Shown here: one piece after another, positions 1 through 12,239 of the stretch
Position numbering within the stretch: the stretch's first letter is position 1
Layout of the letters: each line of letters starts with the position of its first letter
Assembly: GCA_029204045.2 (NCBI GenBank)
Contig: CM055074.1
Coordinates: 17,659,164 to 17,723,163, forward strand
Direction: 5' to 3'
DNA from: Tillandsia leiboldiana
Lineage: Eukaryota > Streptophyta > Magnoliopsida > Poales > Bromeliaceae
DNA: 64,000 nucleotides
Position numbers and translations under genes: made by a program
Notes under the pieces: generated by a model
Databases searched by the model: none
Told to the model about the DNA's origin: nothing
What the model saw: only the letters and a program-made list of their open reading frames with translations

Positions 1-774
1 ATTTACAATTTGTAGCATTGCATTGTAGGACTGGAAAACTTCAGCTCCAACATTCTCATATACGACTGCTAAACTACTGACGGCTTACTGTCTACTGCTT
101 TTAATAACTGGTTGTGATTATTCAATTACTGAGACAGATTCAACCTACGACAAATCTGATTGATCGAACTAAGAAACGTAATGGGTGATTCATTCTCGGA
201 GAGACTCTAGTTTAAAGATATTGGAAACTAAACTTCAACTCGTATATGCATATAAGAAAATATTGTTAGTTCTGTTACCACTGATTACATTTAAACCGTA
301 ACACTTTAACTACAGAAGTTGACTCTTTAGTGCTATACAAAAGACACATCCAACATCTTAACGATGGGCCACAACTACACCAGGATGAAAGAATAAGTTA
401 ACCAATTGAATACATGGGAAAAGGCAAGAATTTAGACACTCTTTGTCCAGAAGAGAAACAAAACTATACACAGCAGTAAAAGAATAACTTCCTCAAAGGA
501 AATGCAATACAAAGCAACCTAAAAGAATGTGCATTAGATATACTTTCTTCTTAATTTATTAAGATTATTTATTAGTTTGCAAACTTAATTAATTATCTAT
601 GAAGTTAAAGAGCTACTACTATATTTTTTTTTTCACTGCCCAATATAATTGATTAACATGTAAAATAACAAACAATTAATCCACCATCTACCAGTATAAT
701 AAATCACATAAATTTTAATTTGCAAAAAAAAAAAAAAAAAAAAAAAAAGAAAAAAGAGTGAGAGAAACCATAAC

Positions 775-1007
775 TAAACAAAAGAGGATGCACAGCACAC
801 TTTCTTAGGTGGCGGTGGGCTTAGGCGGAGCGGCCGAGGAAGTAAAGGGCTCGGAGAGGCGGCGAGGTCGGGGCCGTCGGGGCGGTAGCCGCGTAGGCGG
901 AACCAGTCGAGGAGGCGGAGGGCCTCGTCGTGGTAGGGGTCGGGGTCGGGGTCGGGGTCGGCGTCGACGTCGGCGACGGAGCAGAGCGCGCGGATCCACC
1001 TCCACAG
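775..1007 (-). pseudogene. GC-rich coding remnant, possibly a captured host-gene exon
   Basis: From 1007 down to a stop near 775, one minus-strand frame stays open for about 77 codons. It reads as ordinary protein: residues include DPYHDEALRLLDWFRLRGY and then a Pro/Leu-rich tail. Third codon positions are almost all C or G, as in GC-rich monocot genes, and unlike the AT-rich flanks. An overlapping frame gives an Arg/Pro-rich translation that looks like a shadow. Stops lie just upstream, so if this is an exon it begins after a splice acceptor. A frameshifted first exon is the alternative. I do not recognise the family. Because it lies inside a CACTA end, transduplication of a host exon is a reasonable inference. 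CACTA elements are known to do this. Confidence 0.4.
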
Positions 1008-1290
1008 TTAGGCCTAGGCGGAGAGGGTCGGGTCCGGGTCCGGGTCTGGGTCGCCGGGGGGGTTTGGAGGAGGAGTCAAAGAGGAGTTGGGCAAGGCGGG
1101 GATGGGGAGGGGGAGGGGGAGAGGGAGAGGGCGTCCATCTCCTCAAGTAGAAGAGAAAAGGGAAGGGATGAGATCAGAGATGCATCTGTGCAACCTAGGT
1201 TTCTTATTTTTTTTCTTTTCTTTTTTTTTTCTTGCGCGCCAAGTGAAAGTTAGCAGCAAAAAATCTTCGCCCGCATTTCATTTTCTAGCT

Positions 1291-1464
1291 TTTAACGACG
1301 GTTTATTGCACCCGTCGTTAATTTATTTACTTTTAGCGACAATTTTGTTGCTTTTAGCGACGAAGTATTACACCCGTCGTTAATTTGATTATTTTTAACG
1401 ACCATTAATTGCGCCCGTCGTTAATTGATTACTTTTAACGACCACTTATTGCGCCCGTCGTTAA
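1291..1464. repeat. CACTA subterminal repeats (AACGAC / GTCGTTAA inverted units)
   Basis: Four copies of CCCGTCGTTAA (near 1311, 1373, 1414 and 1454) alternate with TTTAACGAC or TTTTAGCGAC on the same strand. This forms repeated short stem-like units of about 40 bases. Subterminal arrays of this kind are the binding sites of the TNPA-type protein in En/Spm elements. That role is inferred here from position and arrangement. Confidence 0.75.
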
Positions 1465-1498
1465 AAATTAGCCGTTATAGCTATAATTTCTTGTAGTG

Positions 1499-2103
1499 TA
1501 AAGAACCAACTAATTCTTCTACACGGATTTCGTCCGGGTGTTTAATAGTTTCAATGGCTGTAACCTTGGAACGAAATCTTTCAGGAAGAGTTCTTAATAT
1601 TTTTCTTACAACTTTAAATTTTGGAATCTTCTCTCCCAAGTTAGCACATGTGTTTACGATGTCTTGCAATCGTGTATAGTAATCTGTGAAAGATTCATTT
1701 TCTGCCATGAAAATAGAGTCAAACTTGCTCGTAAGCATTTGCAGTTTCTGAATCTTCACAAGGTTAGTTCCCTCATGTGTAACTTGAAGAACATCCCAGA
1801 TTTCTTTCGCAGTCTCACATGCCGAGACGCGAGAGAACTCAGTTTGAGACAAAGCATTAAATAGAGCATTAATCCCTTTGCCATTGTAAGAAGAAAAATC
1901 TATCTCTTCCTTGGTCCATTTCGACCTAGGTTTGATGGTGCGAACATCACCAATAATTCAGTTGGATTAGACCATCCTAATTCAATTGATTGCCACACCC
2001 GTTCGTCGATGGAAATTAAAAAGGCTTTCATCCGTACTTTCCAGTACGCATAATTTGTTCAATCGAAGAACGGAGGTCTGTTGATGTTTCCACCTTCAAT
2101 CAT
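1499..2103 (-). pseudogene. SIRE-like copia gag fragment (SIRE-1), broken
   Basis: The start codon at 2103 follows the primer binding site at the same spacing as in the better preserved copy at 59419. The translation matches that copy's Gag N-terminus. It carries a TGA about 15 codons in and at least one frameshift before the frame recovers (MSQTEFSRVSACETAKEIWD onward, from 1852). The frame ends abruptly after residues VEELVGSL where the CACTA terminus begins. It is therefore a dead gag cut by a later insertion. The rest of the polyprotein is not in the window. Confidence 0.85.
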
Positions 2104-2123
2104 TGTTTACAACCCTATTCCCT

Positions 2124-2134
2124 CTCTGATACCA
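2124..2134 (-). other. Primer binding site of SIRE-1
   Basis: On the minus strand TGGTATCAGAG follows the LTR end after two bases. It matches the 3' end of plant initiator methionine tRNA. The next base differs from the intact copy at 59388-59399. Confidence 0.75.
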
Positions 2135-2136
2135 CT

Positions 2137-3476
2137 TGTTGGGTTACGTATAATTGGATCTAAATAGGGGAAAAAATACCTAGAGGGGGGTGAATAGGTG
2201 TAAACAATAAACACTCAAAAATCTTTGCGATATAAAACCCAATGCGGAAAAATAAATAACACGCAGAGATTTTTACGTGGAAAACTCCAAACCGGAGTAA
2301 AAAACCACGGGACCGATAACACGGTGAAATCCACTAGAATTATAACACGTACAAAGGTGATATACCGTACTCACAGACGACTCAACCTTTTTCCATACGC
2401 TCCTAGTTGATCTTCTCCGCTCGCTCCGCAACGCTTCTCGAATCCACGATCTGCGTCCAACGCCGAATCCACGACGTCCAACGTCGACTCCACGACGTCT
2501 GACCGAATCCACGGTCTTCACCCAGTAGCACGCTTCGAATCCACGAACGTACCTCGCTCCGAATCCACGAGAGCGGTTGCACCTTGAATCCACAAGGCCA
2601 CGCGAGTCCACGCGCCGATTTGGGATAAATCGTTGTTTTTTGGGTGGTGATAATCCGCCGAATACTTAGATTAGAAATAGATCGGAAATACCATCTAAGT
2701 ATTCATTAATTTGATTCTACTCAAAATCTGAGTTTGGAAAACCTAGAATCAAATTAATAGAATAGATGAAGAAACATAGAATTAGATCTAGTATTTTCTT
2801 TCTTCTCTATCTGTGGATTTTTCTCTTTTTGACCGTATTTAGGATTATATTTGATTATGACGGCTTACCCTAAAAAATGAATCGTAGGGTCTATTTATAG
2901 GTTAGAAACCGTTGGAAGAAGATAAGAATCAAAAACTATCCTTTTCTGGAATTTTTCAGGACGACGATCCGGATCGGATTTGGGTGATCCGGATTGCAGT
3001 AACGAGACAGACAGTTTCCTGAAAAGCAAAGGTTCGGGATCCGGATCGAAGTGCCTGATCCGGATCGTTCATACAATTCACCAAACACCAATGTTCAGGA
3101 TTCGGATTGAAATGCCTGATCCGGATCGATCATATATTTTGGTAAAAACCAGTGTTCGGGATCCGGATCAAAGGAGGCTACTATCCGGATTGAATTTGCA
3201 TATGAACTAACACCCTTCGGTATCCGGATTGGAATATCTGATCCGGATCCTGAACATGTCCCATGTCCAGTTTTTGATTTTTATGCAAATAAAAATTCAT
3301 CCAAGTGTTTCTACACTATAAGAAGTATTCGGATCACCAAAGATAAATAGTTAAACATACCTGATCCTTTTGAATTCTTCTTTCTTGAGATTGAGTTATA
3401 TGATCCAACCTTCTTTACCTTCAATCTTCAAGACTTAACCGAATTCACGAAATACGCCAACTTAAATTCCGTAACA
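2137..3476 (-). repeat. 5' LTR of SIRE-1 (Ty1/copia)
   Basis: Plus-strand ends are TGTTGGGTTA and TTCCGTAACA, giving a 1340-base LTR with TG...CA termini in minus orientation. It aligns along its whole length with the LTRs at 56018-57290 and 58100-59385. The U3 part (2964-3252) holds nine TCCGGA palindromes, mostly as GATCCGGATC. A TATA box (CTATAAATAG, minus) lies at 2891-2900. The leader part (2425-2600) holds repeated CGTGGATTCG motifs. The element was inserted into a gamma-family LTR whose remainder starts at 3477. Confidence 0.88.
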
Positions 3477-5701
3477 ATAGTCCTACTCCATCGAGTAATC
3501 ATATCATAAAAGACTATGTGCAACATGGCAAGCTAAAAGATCACTACTATAATATATCAATCTGCATGATCTAGGCCCTTCCTCAAGCTTCCATCTCGAT
3601 GCTAAATATAGTACAATTAAACATGCATGCTAACAATCACATAGGGTAATTCCCTTTAGGTAAGCTTTACTATTCATCATCCTGGATATCCAAATCTAGC
3701 AAGTACTCATTAATATTTAACATGAACATTCACTTGCAATTCCTTGTACAATTATCATCCCTAAGCTTACCCCTTAATCACAAATAGTGTACCCTAAACA
3801 TGCATGCATTCTAACATACAGAATTAGAGAACCGTCCACCGGTTCTGGAGATGAAGCAACCCACCTGAAACGCTTTCCGCAGGCAAAGCCGAAGTCGGTG
3901 AAGAGGGTGGCCACTTGCTAACAAAATCTGCTGAAACTGCACCCTCGGTACTCCGTCGCACAAATCCCTGCGCCAACCAACCTCGCAATCACAACACAAT
4001 AATCAATACCCCACAATAACCAAACAGCATATGCTGTTTTCACAACCAGCAGAGAAGAGGGGGTATTTCACCTGTGAAAAGGGCTCCGAAAATTCCAATA
4101 AAAATACTACTGTAATTCTCGCGTCGAGACCTTCGAAACGGGTACCTGCACGCCCAAATCCGAGCCCCGTAGGCCAAGTTACAAATTCCACAGTATAGGT
4201 GCGCAAAATCTCACAACCACACAACTGTAATACTCTGTACAGTAAAAGGGGAAACAGTATACCTTCGGGCGAGCCTCAGAAAAATCCCGGAAAAATACGA
4301 CGATAATCCTCGCGACGAATAGATGCAAAAAGTGTACAGGCTCGTCTCGATCCGACGCTCGAGCGCGGAGATAAAATTCCGGCAAGGGACTACTGTCCAA
4401 AATTCTACCAGCAAAACAGCGTCTTAGAAAAGTCTCGAAAACCGTGCCACTAACTCATAATCAAATAAGGTGATCAACACGGAAACCGAAGACGTACCTC
4501 TCGTGAATCCAACGCAGCAAAAATTGTCCAAAAATACTGTCGGAGAAGCTCTGTGGACCTCGCAGACCGAAATGCGACGATGACGGGCCTCCGATGAAAG
4601 ATCGTCGTTCTGTGCTCCGATGCCGAAGTCGTCGACGCCGCGGCTTCCAAAAATTCTGGGCCTCCACCAAAAGATGCGCGACAGGAAGATCTCCAACTTT
4701 GGTGAAGGCTCCAAAGGTAGGGGAGCTCGGGAAAAGCCTCACACAAGAGGTGAAAGAGGGAATAAATAGGCCCAGCCCGAGAAAAATCTGAAATTGGACT
4801 TTTGGGCCGAAAATCCGGGCGCCCGGAACATTCGGACCGCTACAGTGTTGGGCCCGGCCCAACACTGTGCGCGCCCGAAATCTTGAGAGCCCGCCACGTG
4901 GCCCGCCGACACAGCCCGCGCCCGGCGCACGCGCACCCGCCAATCGTGGTGCGCCACGTGTCCACCCGATCCGCCGTCGAACCCGGGGGTCGACTCCTCG
5001 GGATTCGCGCCCACGTGCGCCCGGCCGCGCCCACGTCGCGCCCACGTGCGTGGCCGCGCCGCCCGCGGCCCCGTGTCGGGCACGCATCTCGAGGCACCCG
5101 CCGCCCGCCGCGTGGACCGCGCGCTCGTGCACCAGCCAATGCCATCACGCCACGCGTCCCGCTCTGGTCTACCGTGCACCCGCGCCTTTCCATGGACCGC
5201 GCCTGCCGCGCCGGCCAATCGGGAGGCGCCACGTGTCCAGCGCCCGGTGCACGCTTCCGCGGTGGACCGCGCGGCTGCGCCTCCGCCCGCCGCCGCCGAC
5301 GCCTCTCCGGCCGCCGGAACAGTGCCGCCGAACCTCGAAAATCGTGCCAAGTCATCCAGGCTCCGAAAAATACAAGTAAATAGCACATTTTCACCGTTTT
5401 CGCGCGCTGAATCCAAATCCGCTGTCCATTTTGCCAAATACCAATTCCAAAATTTGTCGAAGGCATCCGGAAGGGCATTTTTAATCCAAATTCCGCACTG
5501 AGTCCAATTTTGATGCCCGATTCGCGCGAAACCACTTCTAAACAATCGACGGGGTCCCCCGATTACCCACGTGATCCATTATACACCCGAAGTCCATCAC
5601 TTGTGTCCAAATTGGTGCAGAAACACCGCCGACACGCCACATAGGCCTTCAGAAGCTGCTGATCGCACTGTAGAAGCCCTGCAGAGATCCGGGTCACCAC
5701 A
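3477..5701 (-). repeat. Partial gamma-family LTR (Ty3/gypsy type), cut by SIRE-1
   Basis: The right end reads GGGTCACCACA, which is TGTGGTGACCC in the element sense. It matches the start of the complete solo LTR ending at 11442. From right to left the order is U3 with repeated CACGTG boxes (4890-5575), a TATA-like TATTTATT (plus 4761-4769), then leader modules ending in splice-donor-like AGGTACGT, AGGTATAC and AGGTGAAA. All are in the same order as in the complete copy. The downstream end with TGTCACGCCCC is absent because the copia LTR abuts at 3476. Confidence 0.8.
4890..5575 (-). promoter_or_regulatory. G-box/ABRE and CCAAT-box array in gamma LTR U3
   Basis: CACGTG cores lie near 4895, 4956, 5012, 5043, 5234 and 5570. 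Several read GGACACGTGGC in the element sense and are followed within about a dozen bases by GATTGG, an inverted CCAAT box. The array is upstream of the TATA-like site, where LTR enhancers are expected. ABRE/G-box function is known for this core; its activity here is inferred. Confidence 0.55.
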
Positions 5702-5820
5702 CCACCACCCGCCTTCACTCCGCACTGCACAATTCTCTCTCACTCTCCCCAATCTCCACAGTCGCCGCCCTTGCCGTAGCTGTCGACTCGCCGTCGCCGT
5801 CGTCAAAGGCCGTTGAACCT

Positions 5821-5855
<35 letters not shown>

Positions 5856-7289
5856 GCATCCCTGAAACTTCTGCCGTTGTCGTCGCCGTTCGCCGTCCGT
5901 TGTTACTGTTGCCGTTGTTCCTCCTCGTCACATTCCCACACATTTCCTCCCCACATTCCCACACAGTCACCGTCGTTGTCCGTTGTTGCTGTTGCCATCC
6001 TCCCTCTTCGCCGTCACCCTCGCATATACAAGATATCTCTCAGAGTATTTTTTTCATATTTGGTTTAAAAAGATGATATTATTCAAACCAAGAGCATTCT
6101 CAAATTTCACAAACTAAGAGCATTGGACAATTGTATATATGAGAGCGAAGATGGACCCGTCAGGAATTGATATTTCGGTTCGTCTTCGCAGATTTGCGAG
6201 ACCTTGGAGTGATTTTTTTCTTTCACATTAATTTTTTTTGTTACTATTGTAGAGTACCAGGTTTGGTAATTGTTCGATCGTGTCCTTTTGAGCAGACCGA
6301 GACATCGGGAGATGCTCGGATCAAGTGAGTGTCGTTTCATGCGAAAATGGTACTAAAAATAGATTCTAGACCGCAAACAACAAAGTAACTGAAGTTCTAG
6401 ATGTTTCGGGCGTCGTCGAGATTTTTCCGGATGCCCGAAATAGTTACGCATTTGCGGATCCTATTTGAGGATGCTCGAAAGTTTCTGTAGCAGACCCGGA
6501 GGATGAATGGCTGGAATTTCCTCAAGATTTGTGCCTTCTATGTAGGTGGAGGAGTTTGAGGTGTTGTATTATTGCACCGGGTGCAGGGTGAGGGCGCTCG
6601 CAGGGTTGAAAGGCTGAGAGTGCATGTTCTGAAGTTTATGGCCCTCTACTGTAGCAGTGCGGGCGGCTAGGGAGCGCCCGTTAACACTATAACTACGAAG
6701 TTTAGGGCGCCCGGGGTTTGGTTTAGGGCGCCCGAAACACGAATTTTCCTGCGAGACAGGTTAGTGCCTCGAGTTGTTCCGCGGATTATTTTATCCCAAG
6801 ATTAGACTTTGGAGATGTGCATGATACACGTGTTTATCCCAGGCTTCTATGGTTGACCTGAGCCACTACACTACCTTCTTCTTCTTCCTCCATCTTCTTC
6901 CTCTTTCCTCCTAGCCTAAGTACCAAAGAATGAGAAGAGCGGCTGTAGCACTGGAGAGTTGCATTGGAGAAGCTCCAAGTTGGGAAAATTGTAGGAATCC
7001 CTTTGGTACGAAGCTGTGGAGTTGATCGTGAGCATTGTGGGGTTGATCCTGAGAATGAGAGCTCAACTGGAGACCTTGTGAGCTGGAATTGGAGAATTTG
7101 AGGTGCGTATCGAGATTTTCTGAACTTATGTGGATTTTTCTCGGAGTTGCGATTTTCCTAGCGTAGTGGTGTTTTGGTTGATTGAGTGGTTTTCCTCCTC
7201 CTATTTTCTGTCTTGTGAGGTGTGATTCTTGAGCTGGGAGGTGAAGTGAACATATTTGAGTTTGGTGTGTCCTGTTCACTGTGCTGAGT
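5702..7289. other. Unclassified repeat-like DNA, left part of the stretch holding the delta solo LTR
   Basis: There is no supported gene. 5702-6030 is C/T-rich with many CTCTCC and CCGTCG runs, resembling an untranslated leader, and contains a dinucleotide microsatellite. 6560-6760 contains GGGCGCCCG-type inverted repeats and CTACTGTAGCAG, which also occur in the beta and gamma LTRs. This suggests a degenerate LTR in plus orientation. The sequence continues after the delta solo LTR at 15635, since TGAGT is duplicated on both sides. Confidence 0.5.
5820..5855. repeat. (TC)n-(AC)n microsatellite
   Basis: A run of about ten TC units passes directly into about six AC units. It is a simple dinucleotide repeat in a C/T-rich stretch. 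Confidence 0.9.
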
Positions 7290-10157
7290 TGTCACGCCCC
7301 GGGGTTTCGTTAAGAGGAAGACGATCACTAAAAAGAGTTGAATTTGCATATACTTTTTTTTGTTTGAAATCGATCTTCCCCGATGCGTGCCCAGACCGGC
7401 CGTGTCACGCCCCGGCGTCGAAACTGCGACCCGGGGTCGCCAACAGATCCGCCGCCCATACGGGAAGCCACGTATAGACGAAGCGACTAACCTGCAAAAG
7501 ATCAACTATGCAATACAGATATCAGAGCTGAAAGTAAACTGCTAAAAAGAAGACAATATACAACACAAAGCCCTCACCAAAAGTACATAAGTCTCTCAAG
7601 CAGTAAAATAAAAGTACAACTCTATACCTCACTACAAAGTCTCTCAACATGAACTCACAAAAGTAAGGGGTACATCTACTCTCTGGACGATGACTGGTAG
7701 GGAACTATCTCGCGACTCCCTTACCTCGATCAGAAGAAGCAGCAACTGGAGCAGCAGGAACAGGAATAGAAGTCCCTGTGGGAAAAATACACCACGACGG
7801 GTGTGAGAACTACGTCCCAAGTAGTTCTCAGTGGGTGCCGCCAACAAGCCCGACGTTCTGCCCACTAAGTCTATTAGAGGTATAAAGTAACAATATAAAA
7901 CTGAAACGGAAGGGGCTGGAAAAAATAACTCTACAGCTACTATGCCTCTATCTAGATGCTCAAGAAAATGAAACAGATGGAAGCATGATGCATCAACTAA
8001 CACACACAGTACAGTCACCCAATCTACACTGACTGCCGCATAGGGTCCAGTCAAACCTGCGCCTACCTACTGCCGTTACATCCACGGAGGACCGAAATTA
8101 CGTAGGGCGTCCGTGACTGCCACTAACTGGCCCAGCCAGAGGGACTGCGTCCGTAACTGCCACTAACTGGCCCAGTCAGAGGGACGGTGTCGACAAGTCG
8201 CGATACCAAAGTGCAGACCCACCCCGAACGTGGCACTCGAGGGGAGCGACCCCAACGAGGACAAAGGTATCCGCGCACTCTGTCGAGTTCAGGTGGCACT
8301 GCAGGCTATAGTCCAAAATCCACGCTCACGCTCTGAACGGAAGGACTCAATCCTCAAACATCTCGCACAACAGTCGGAGCACTCTCACGACTCAGCTGAT
8401 CAGCTCTCACGAAACACGAGACACAAGCCTCACCAACAGCTCATAGCACAACACACTGGACGGAGATATTCCACAGCCAGGACCACCGTCCACCAGACGG
8501 CTCCCACAACAGAACACTAAACTCACAGGAAAGACCGACACCATAAGGGTTCGGAAACCCGATAGGCCGGTGCTTAGAACCCTATCAAACAAGAACAGAC
8601 TCTAGGCTCCACCTATCGAAGTTCCCGATCCCTTTATAGTTCGGGAACACAACAAACTCGGCACAACACGCAGAAGACACCAACAGGGCCCGAAAGTCCC
8701 GGGAAACCTACACCTACAACCCTATCAAATAAGAACAGGTTCCAGGCTCAGCCCCCGTGGCTTTCGTCCCGACAAAGGAACGGCCCCTAGAACCCAGACC
8801 ACTCGAATCCTTTCGAGTGGTGAGATTTACAGGAAAAATGTGACATTTGTTATTGAAAAGCTATCTTGTTTTGAGAAGAAATCCATTTTTAATGATTTTT
8901 AGTTCTTTTTAGAAAAACAGTGAAAAACAAGTGTTTTACCCAAACCCCGAAGGGCTGATGCCTTTGTCCAATCAAACAAGAACAGACTCCAGCGACCCTT
9001 CGATGCTTGGAAGAAAACATTGGTAGACTAAAATCATGTGTATGTCGAAAAGGGTTCTGGGTTCTAGGTCCTGCTAACACTAGTAAACTACTGCCACTAA
9101 CACAGTGGCGACAACCCAAATAGGGGAAAAAGACCTCCCGGGACCACCGTTTTCCACAAACGGTTCCCGGTACAGATAAGCGATCCACTACATCTACCAG
9201 ACTCCACTCTGCTCCCAAGCACGAGTGCAAATGCATCCCACACTAAAAAGAAGTCCCGACCGCTCGGCCCACTACCCGGGCGAGGTTAACACTAAGTCCA
9301 GGAATGAAACAAAATGTGTGGATGTCTAAACATAAATAACCCTAGCCCAAGTGAGGGTTTTCTACTGGTCTGGTTACACATGCAACATATGACGGGGGTG
9401 CTAGGTCAGGTTCCAAGATAACAAGTATTTAACAGGTGGTAGGAAGCAGAAGAGATCATACGATCAACAGATAAATACAAAGAATAATAACATTCAGATT
9501 CTAGCATGCTACCCAGTCCAATCCCTATCATGCATGATTCTATATCAATAGAATTAGCGCACAGTCCATAGATCCTGAAAGCAAGGCCACCCACCTGAAG
9601 ACACTAACTGTCCGGAGTCGTACAGCTGAAAAAACCAGGAAAATAACAACTCTATGTCCAACAGGTCCAGCACAGTCCCAAAATCTGCCAAGAAATACAA
9701 CACTAAAATTTCAGCCGCAAAGATGCGATTATTCCACCTGCTGAAAGTGCTCGAAAAATTCCAAATAAAATATCCCTGTGATCTTCGTGTCGATAGCTTC
9801 GAAACAAGTACCTGCACGCCCAAAACGGAGCCCCGTAGGCCAAGTTACTAATTCCACAGTAACGGTGCGCAAAATCCCATAACCAAACAACTGTAAACTC
9901 TTATACATATAAAAAGGAAAATGTATACCTTCGGGAAGGTCTCCAAAAATTCCAAGAAAAATACTGTGATGATCCTCGCGTCGAGTAGATGAAAAAAGTG
10001 TATAAGAGCGTCTCAATCCGATGTCCGAGCGCGAAGATAAAATTCCATCAATCCGCTGTCCTCAAAAATCCACACAGCAAACAGGGTCCTCAGTGAGCAT
10101 GGAAGAACTCCTCGAAAAGCAAGAAACCAGGAAATGTGGAAGCAACCAAAATCGTAG

Positions 10158-10172
10158 CCTTACCTGTCGCGA
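10158..10172 (-). promoter_or_regulatory. Splice-donor-like site in gamma LTR leader
   Basis: The minus strand reads CGACAGGTAAGGCTA about 270 bases downstream of the TATA box, a near-perfect plant 5' splice site. Weaker donor-like sites follow near 9922 (GAAGGTATAC), 9810 (GCAGGTACTT), 9737 (GCAGGTGGAA) and 9592 (TCAGGTGGGT). Confidence 0.4.
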
Positions 10173-10430
10173 ATCCAACGGCGAAGAAATCGCTCGAAAA
10201 GATGCTCGGAGTAGGCCGGGGGAGCTCGTGCACCGAAACGCGACGAAAGAAACACCGAAGAAAGAGCGTCGCGACGCGCCAAGAAAATGAGAATCTCGAA
10301 AAGCGTGCCCCGAAAAATCCCCAAACTCTGCAGAAGGAAGCTACACTGCGTGAGGATCAACTTTGGTGAAGAACTCCAGCTGGTTTGAAGCTCGGAAATG
10401 CCAAAAAGATGAAGAGGAAGGGAGCTCGGG

Positions 10431-10440
10431 CTATTTATAG
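10431..10440 (-). promoter_or_regulatory. TATA box of the gamma solo LTR
   Basis: CTATAAATAG on the minus strand is a strong plant TATA box. It lies downstream of the G-box array, with the same sequence and context as in the beta LTRs. Confidence 0.7.
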
Positions 10441-10559
10441 GCCCCCAAAAAAACAAATCCGAAAATACCGGATGGGTCCCAAGATTCGGGCGCTGGGATT
10501 TTCGGGCTGCTACAGTGTTGGGCCCGGCCCAACACTGTGCGCGCCCGAAACGGCCCGGG

Positions 10560-11120
10560 GCCACCACGTAGCCCGACCAACAGGCGGCAGCAAGCGGGAC
10601 CGCTCCGCTGCGGCCACGTCGCGCGTCCCGCAGTCCGACACGCGTCCCGCACAGCGAACAGCTGTGCGGGGCGCATGGGCTGCCGACGCGTGGCGCCTCC
10701 CCGGTCAAAGTGGGTAGGTGGCGCCCGCCAGTGGCAGGGCGACACGCGTCCCTGCCACTGTCGCGATCACACGCGCGGGCAGGCGGCGCCTGCCGCGCAC
10801 GCGCCCCGAGGCGAGGTCCCGCGCCCCCGTGCGCCGCACCCGGTGAGCCGACCAATGACACGCTGACACGTGTCCCATGCACCCGGTCCACGCACCCTAC
10901 TTCGGGTTCCGTGGACCGCGCCGCGTGCACCGACCAATCGGGGACTGCCACGTGTCCACCCGACTTGGTCCATGCACCGTCGCGCCTCCCAGTAGACCGC
11001 GCATCACGAGCCCGCCAATCAGGCGGCGCCACGTGTCCATGCGCCAGGTCCGTGCACCCAGCCGCGCCGCTCCGTGGACCGAGTTCTACGGACCGGCAAT
11101 TCACAAGCCGCCACGTGGCA
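10560..11120 (-). promoter_or_regulatory. G-box/ABRE and CCAAT-box array in gamma solo LTR
   Basis: CACGTG cores lie near 10868, 10951, 11030 and 11114, with related ACGCGTCC boxes between. CCAATCGG, CCAATCAGG and CCAATGAC lie close by on the plus strand, which is ATTGG in the element sense. Spacing is irregular, about 60-90 bases. Confidence 0.55.
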
Positions 11121-11624
11121 GCCGGCGGTCCACGGACCCTCCCATGCATCGAAATTCAGCGAAAACTTCCGGGAGTCCGTTTTTGGGCATCCGGACTCAG
11201 AATCAAACAAGCAAATAGCCGTTTTCAAGCATTTTTCCGCGCTGAATCCAAATCCAACCTCTGTTTGGCCCAAAACAATTTCAAAAATTCGGCAAATGCA
11301 GCCGAAGGCCAATCCAGCTGTGGATATCACACAGGGTCCATCTGTGGCATCCCTTTGATGCACTATGGGCCAGATACACCAACACTAGGTGTTCTACACC
11401 ACGGTTCATGGGAGAAGCTACACGGGGATCAGGGTCACCACACGCCGCATATACAAATTCACTCTGCAAACGGACAGAGTCTCCTTTGTATATGCACGGC
11501 GTCCTAACTACAACATCCATACAATCATCACTTTAACCACACTAGTTCAACAGTCAAGTGCATACAACCATTTTCTTTTCCAAACTCAAAAAGAGGCCGA
11601 CTATCTTTGAAAGGATAAAGCCAC

Positions 11625-11815
11625 CGGGTTTTAAAAACAGTGCCCACACGACACCCAGGTTTTTCAAAGCCGTTTCGAAAGCCATAAATACACAGAGTTT
11701 TGAAAACGGTGCCCACTCGACACCTATGTTTTGCAAAGCTATTTCGAAATCCATAAATCCACAGAGTTTTGAATACGGTGCCCACTCGACACCAATGTTT
11801 TTCAAATCATTTTCG
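11625..11815. repeat. 69-base tandem repeat, three copies, in delta LTR
   Basis: TGCCCAC recurs at 11641, 11710 and 11779, exactly 69 bases apart. Each is followed by CGACACC, a T-rich stretch, TTTCG and CATAAAT-type sequence. The second delta-type LTR holds two diverged copies of the unit (about 51930-52040), so copy number varies between elements. Confidence 0.85.
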
Positions 11816-12239
11816 CAATATTTTCTTTTCTTTTCTTTTTAGTTTGAAAACGGCCAACTAACAGATAGTAACTAAATATTCATCCACAGAGTACTGTAAT
11901 AATCGTACCAACATCCACATCGAACCCACAAGGGCATCAAACCCATATAGCTACTAGCAGATAATGAAATGAGCATAAGGTAGAGAGTAAACCCAGTCTG
12001 CAGCCTCGAAGGGCCAAAAGATCTCTCGTGCGACCTCACCGTCGCCCTAGTTCTCACCCCTGACTGAACCTGTCACAGAGTGGGAAGTCAGCGACACATG
12101 ATATAAAATATGAAATGCATGAAGGGCTATAGCTAAAGCAAACTGTAAGAAAAATCAGAGCAATCGCCCTCATCATCGTGCAATCGATAGTAAAATGTAA
12201 TAAGGGCTAAAAGTAAGGCAAACCATAGTAAAACCCTCC

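Larger units (their letters stand above)
1..1498 (-). mobile_element. CACTA (En/Spm-type) DNA transposon, terminal part
   Basis: Read on the minus strand, the element begins at 1498 with CACTACAAGAAATTATAG. CACTACAAGAAA is the usual terminal inverted repeat of plant CACTA transposons. The terminus is followed by short inverted subterminal repeats (1291-1464), also typical of the superfamily. The end falls precisely inside a copia gag reading frame (SIRE-1). The intact relative continues where this copy is cut, so the junction is an insertion; the expected 3-base duplication would be TTA. The opposite terminus is not in the window and no transposase is visible, so the copy is either non-autonomous or extends far to the left. 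Bases 1-720 are AT-rich with no recognisable gene, and an A-tract lies at 724-748. Confidence 0.8.
7403..11442 (-). mobile_element. Gamma-family solo LTR nested in the delta LTR
   Basis: It runs from TGTCACGCCCCGG to GGTCACCACA, 4040 bases, in minus orientation. Flanks are GGCCG (7398-7402) and CGCCG (11443-11447), a 5-base target duplication with one mismatch. The interrupted delta sequence reads on across it exactly as in the uninterrupted copy near 51735. In the element sense: start at 11442, U3 with G-box array (10560-11120), TATA box CTATAAATAG (plus 10431-10440), then leader and U5. It has no internal coding region. Confidence 0.88.

Noticed and set aside
4461..5545. Several overlapping open frames of 150-270 codons in the gamma U3
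   Set aside because: They overlap on both strands in GC-rich promoter sequence of an LTR, are not conserved in the other gamma copy, and show no domain.
10160..11149. 329-codon minus-strand open frame in the gamma solo LTR
   Set aside because: It runs from U3 through the TATA box into the leader in a solo LTR, which is not compatible with a normal transcript. The composition follows GC content.
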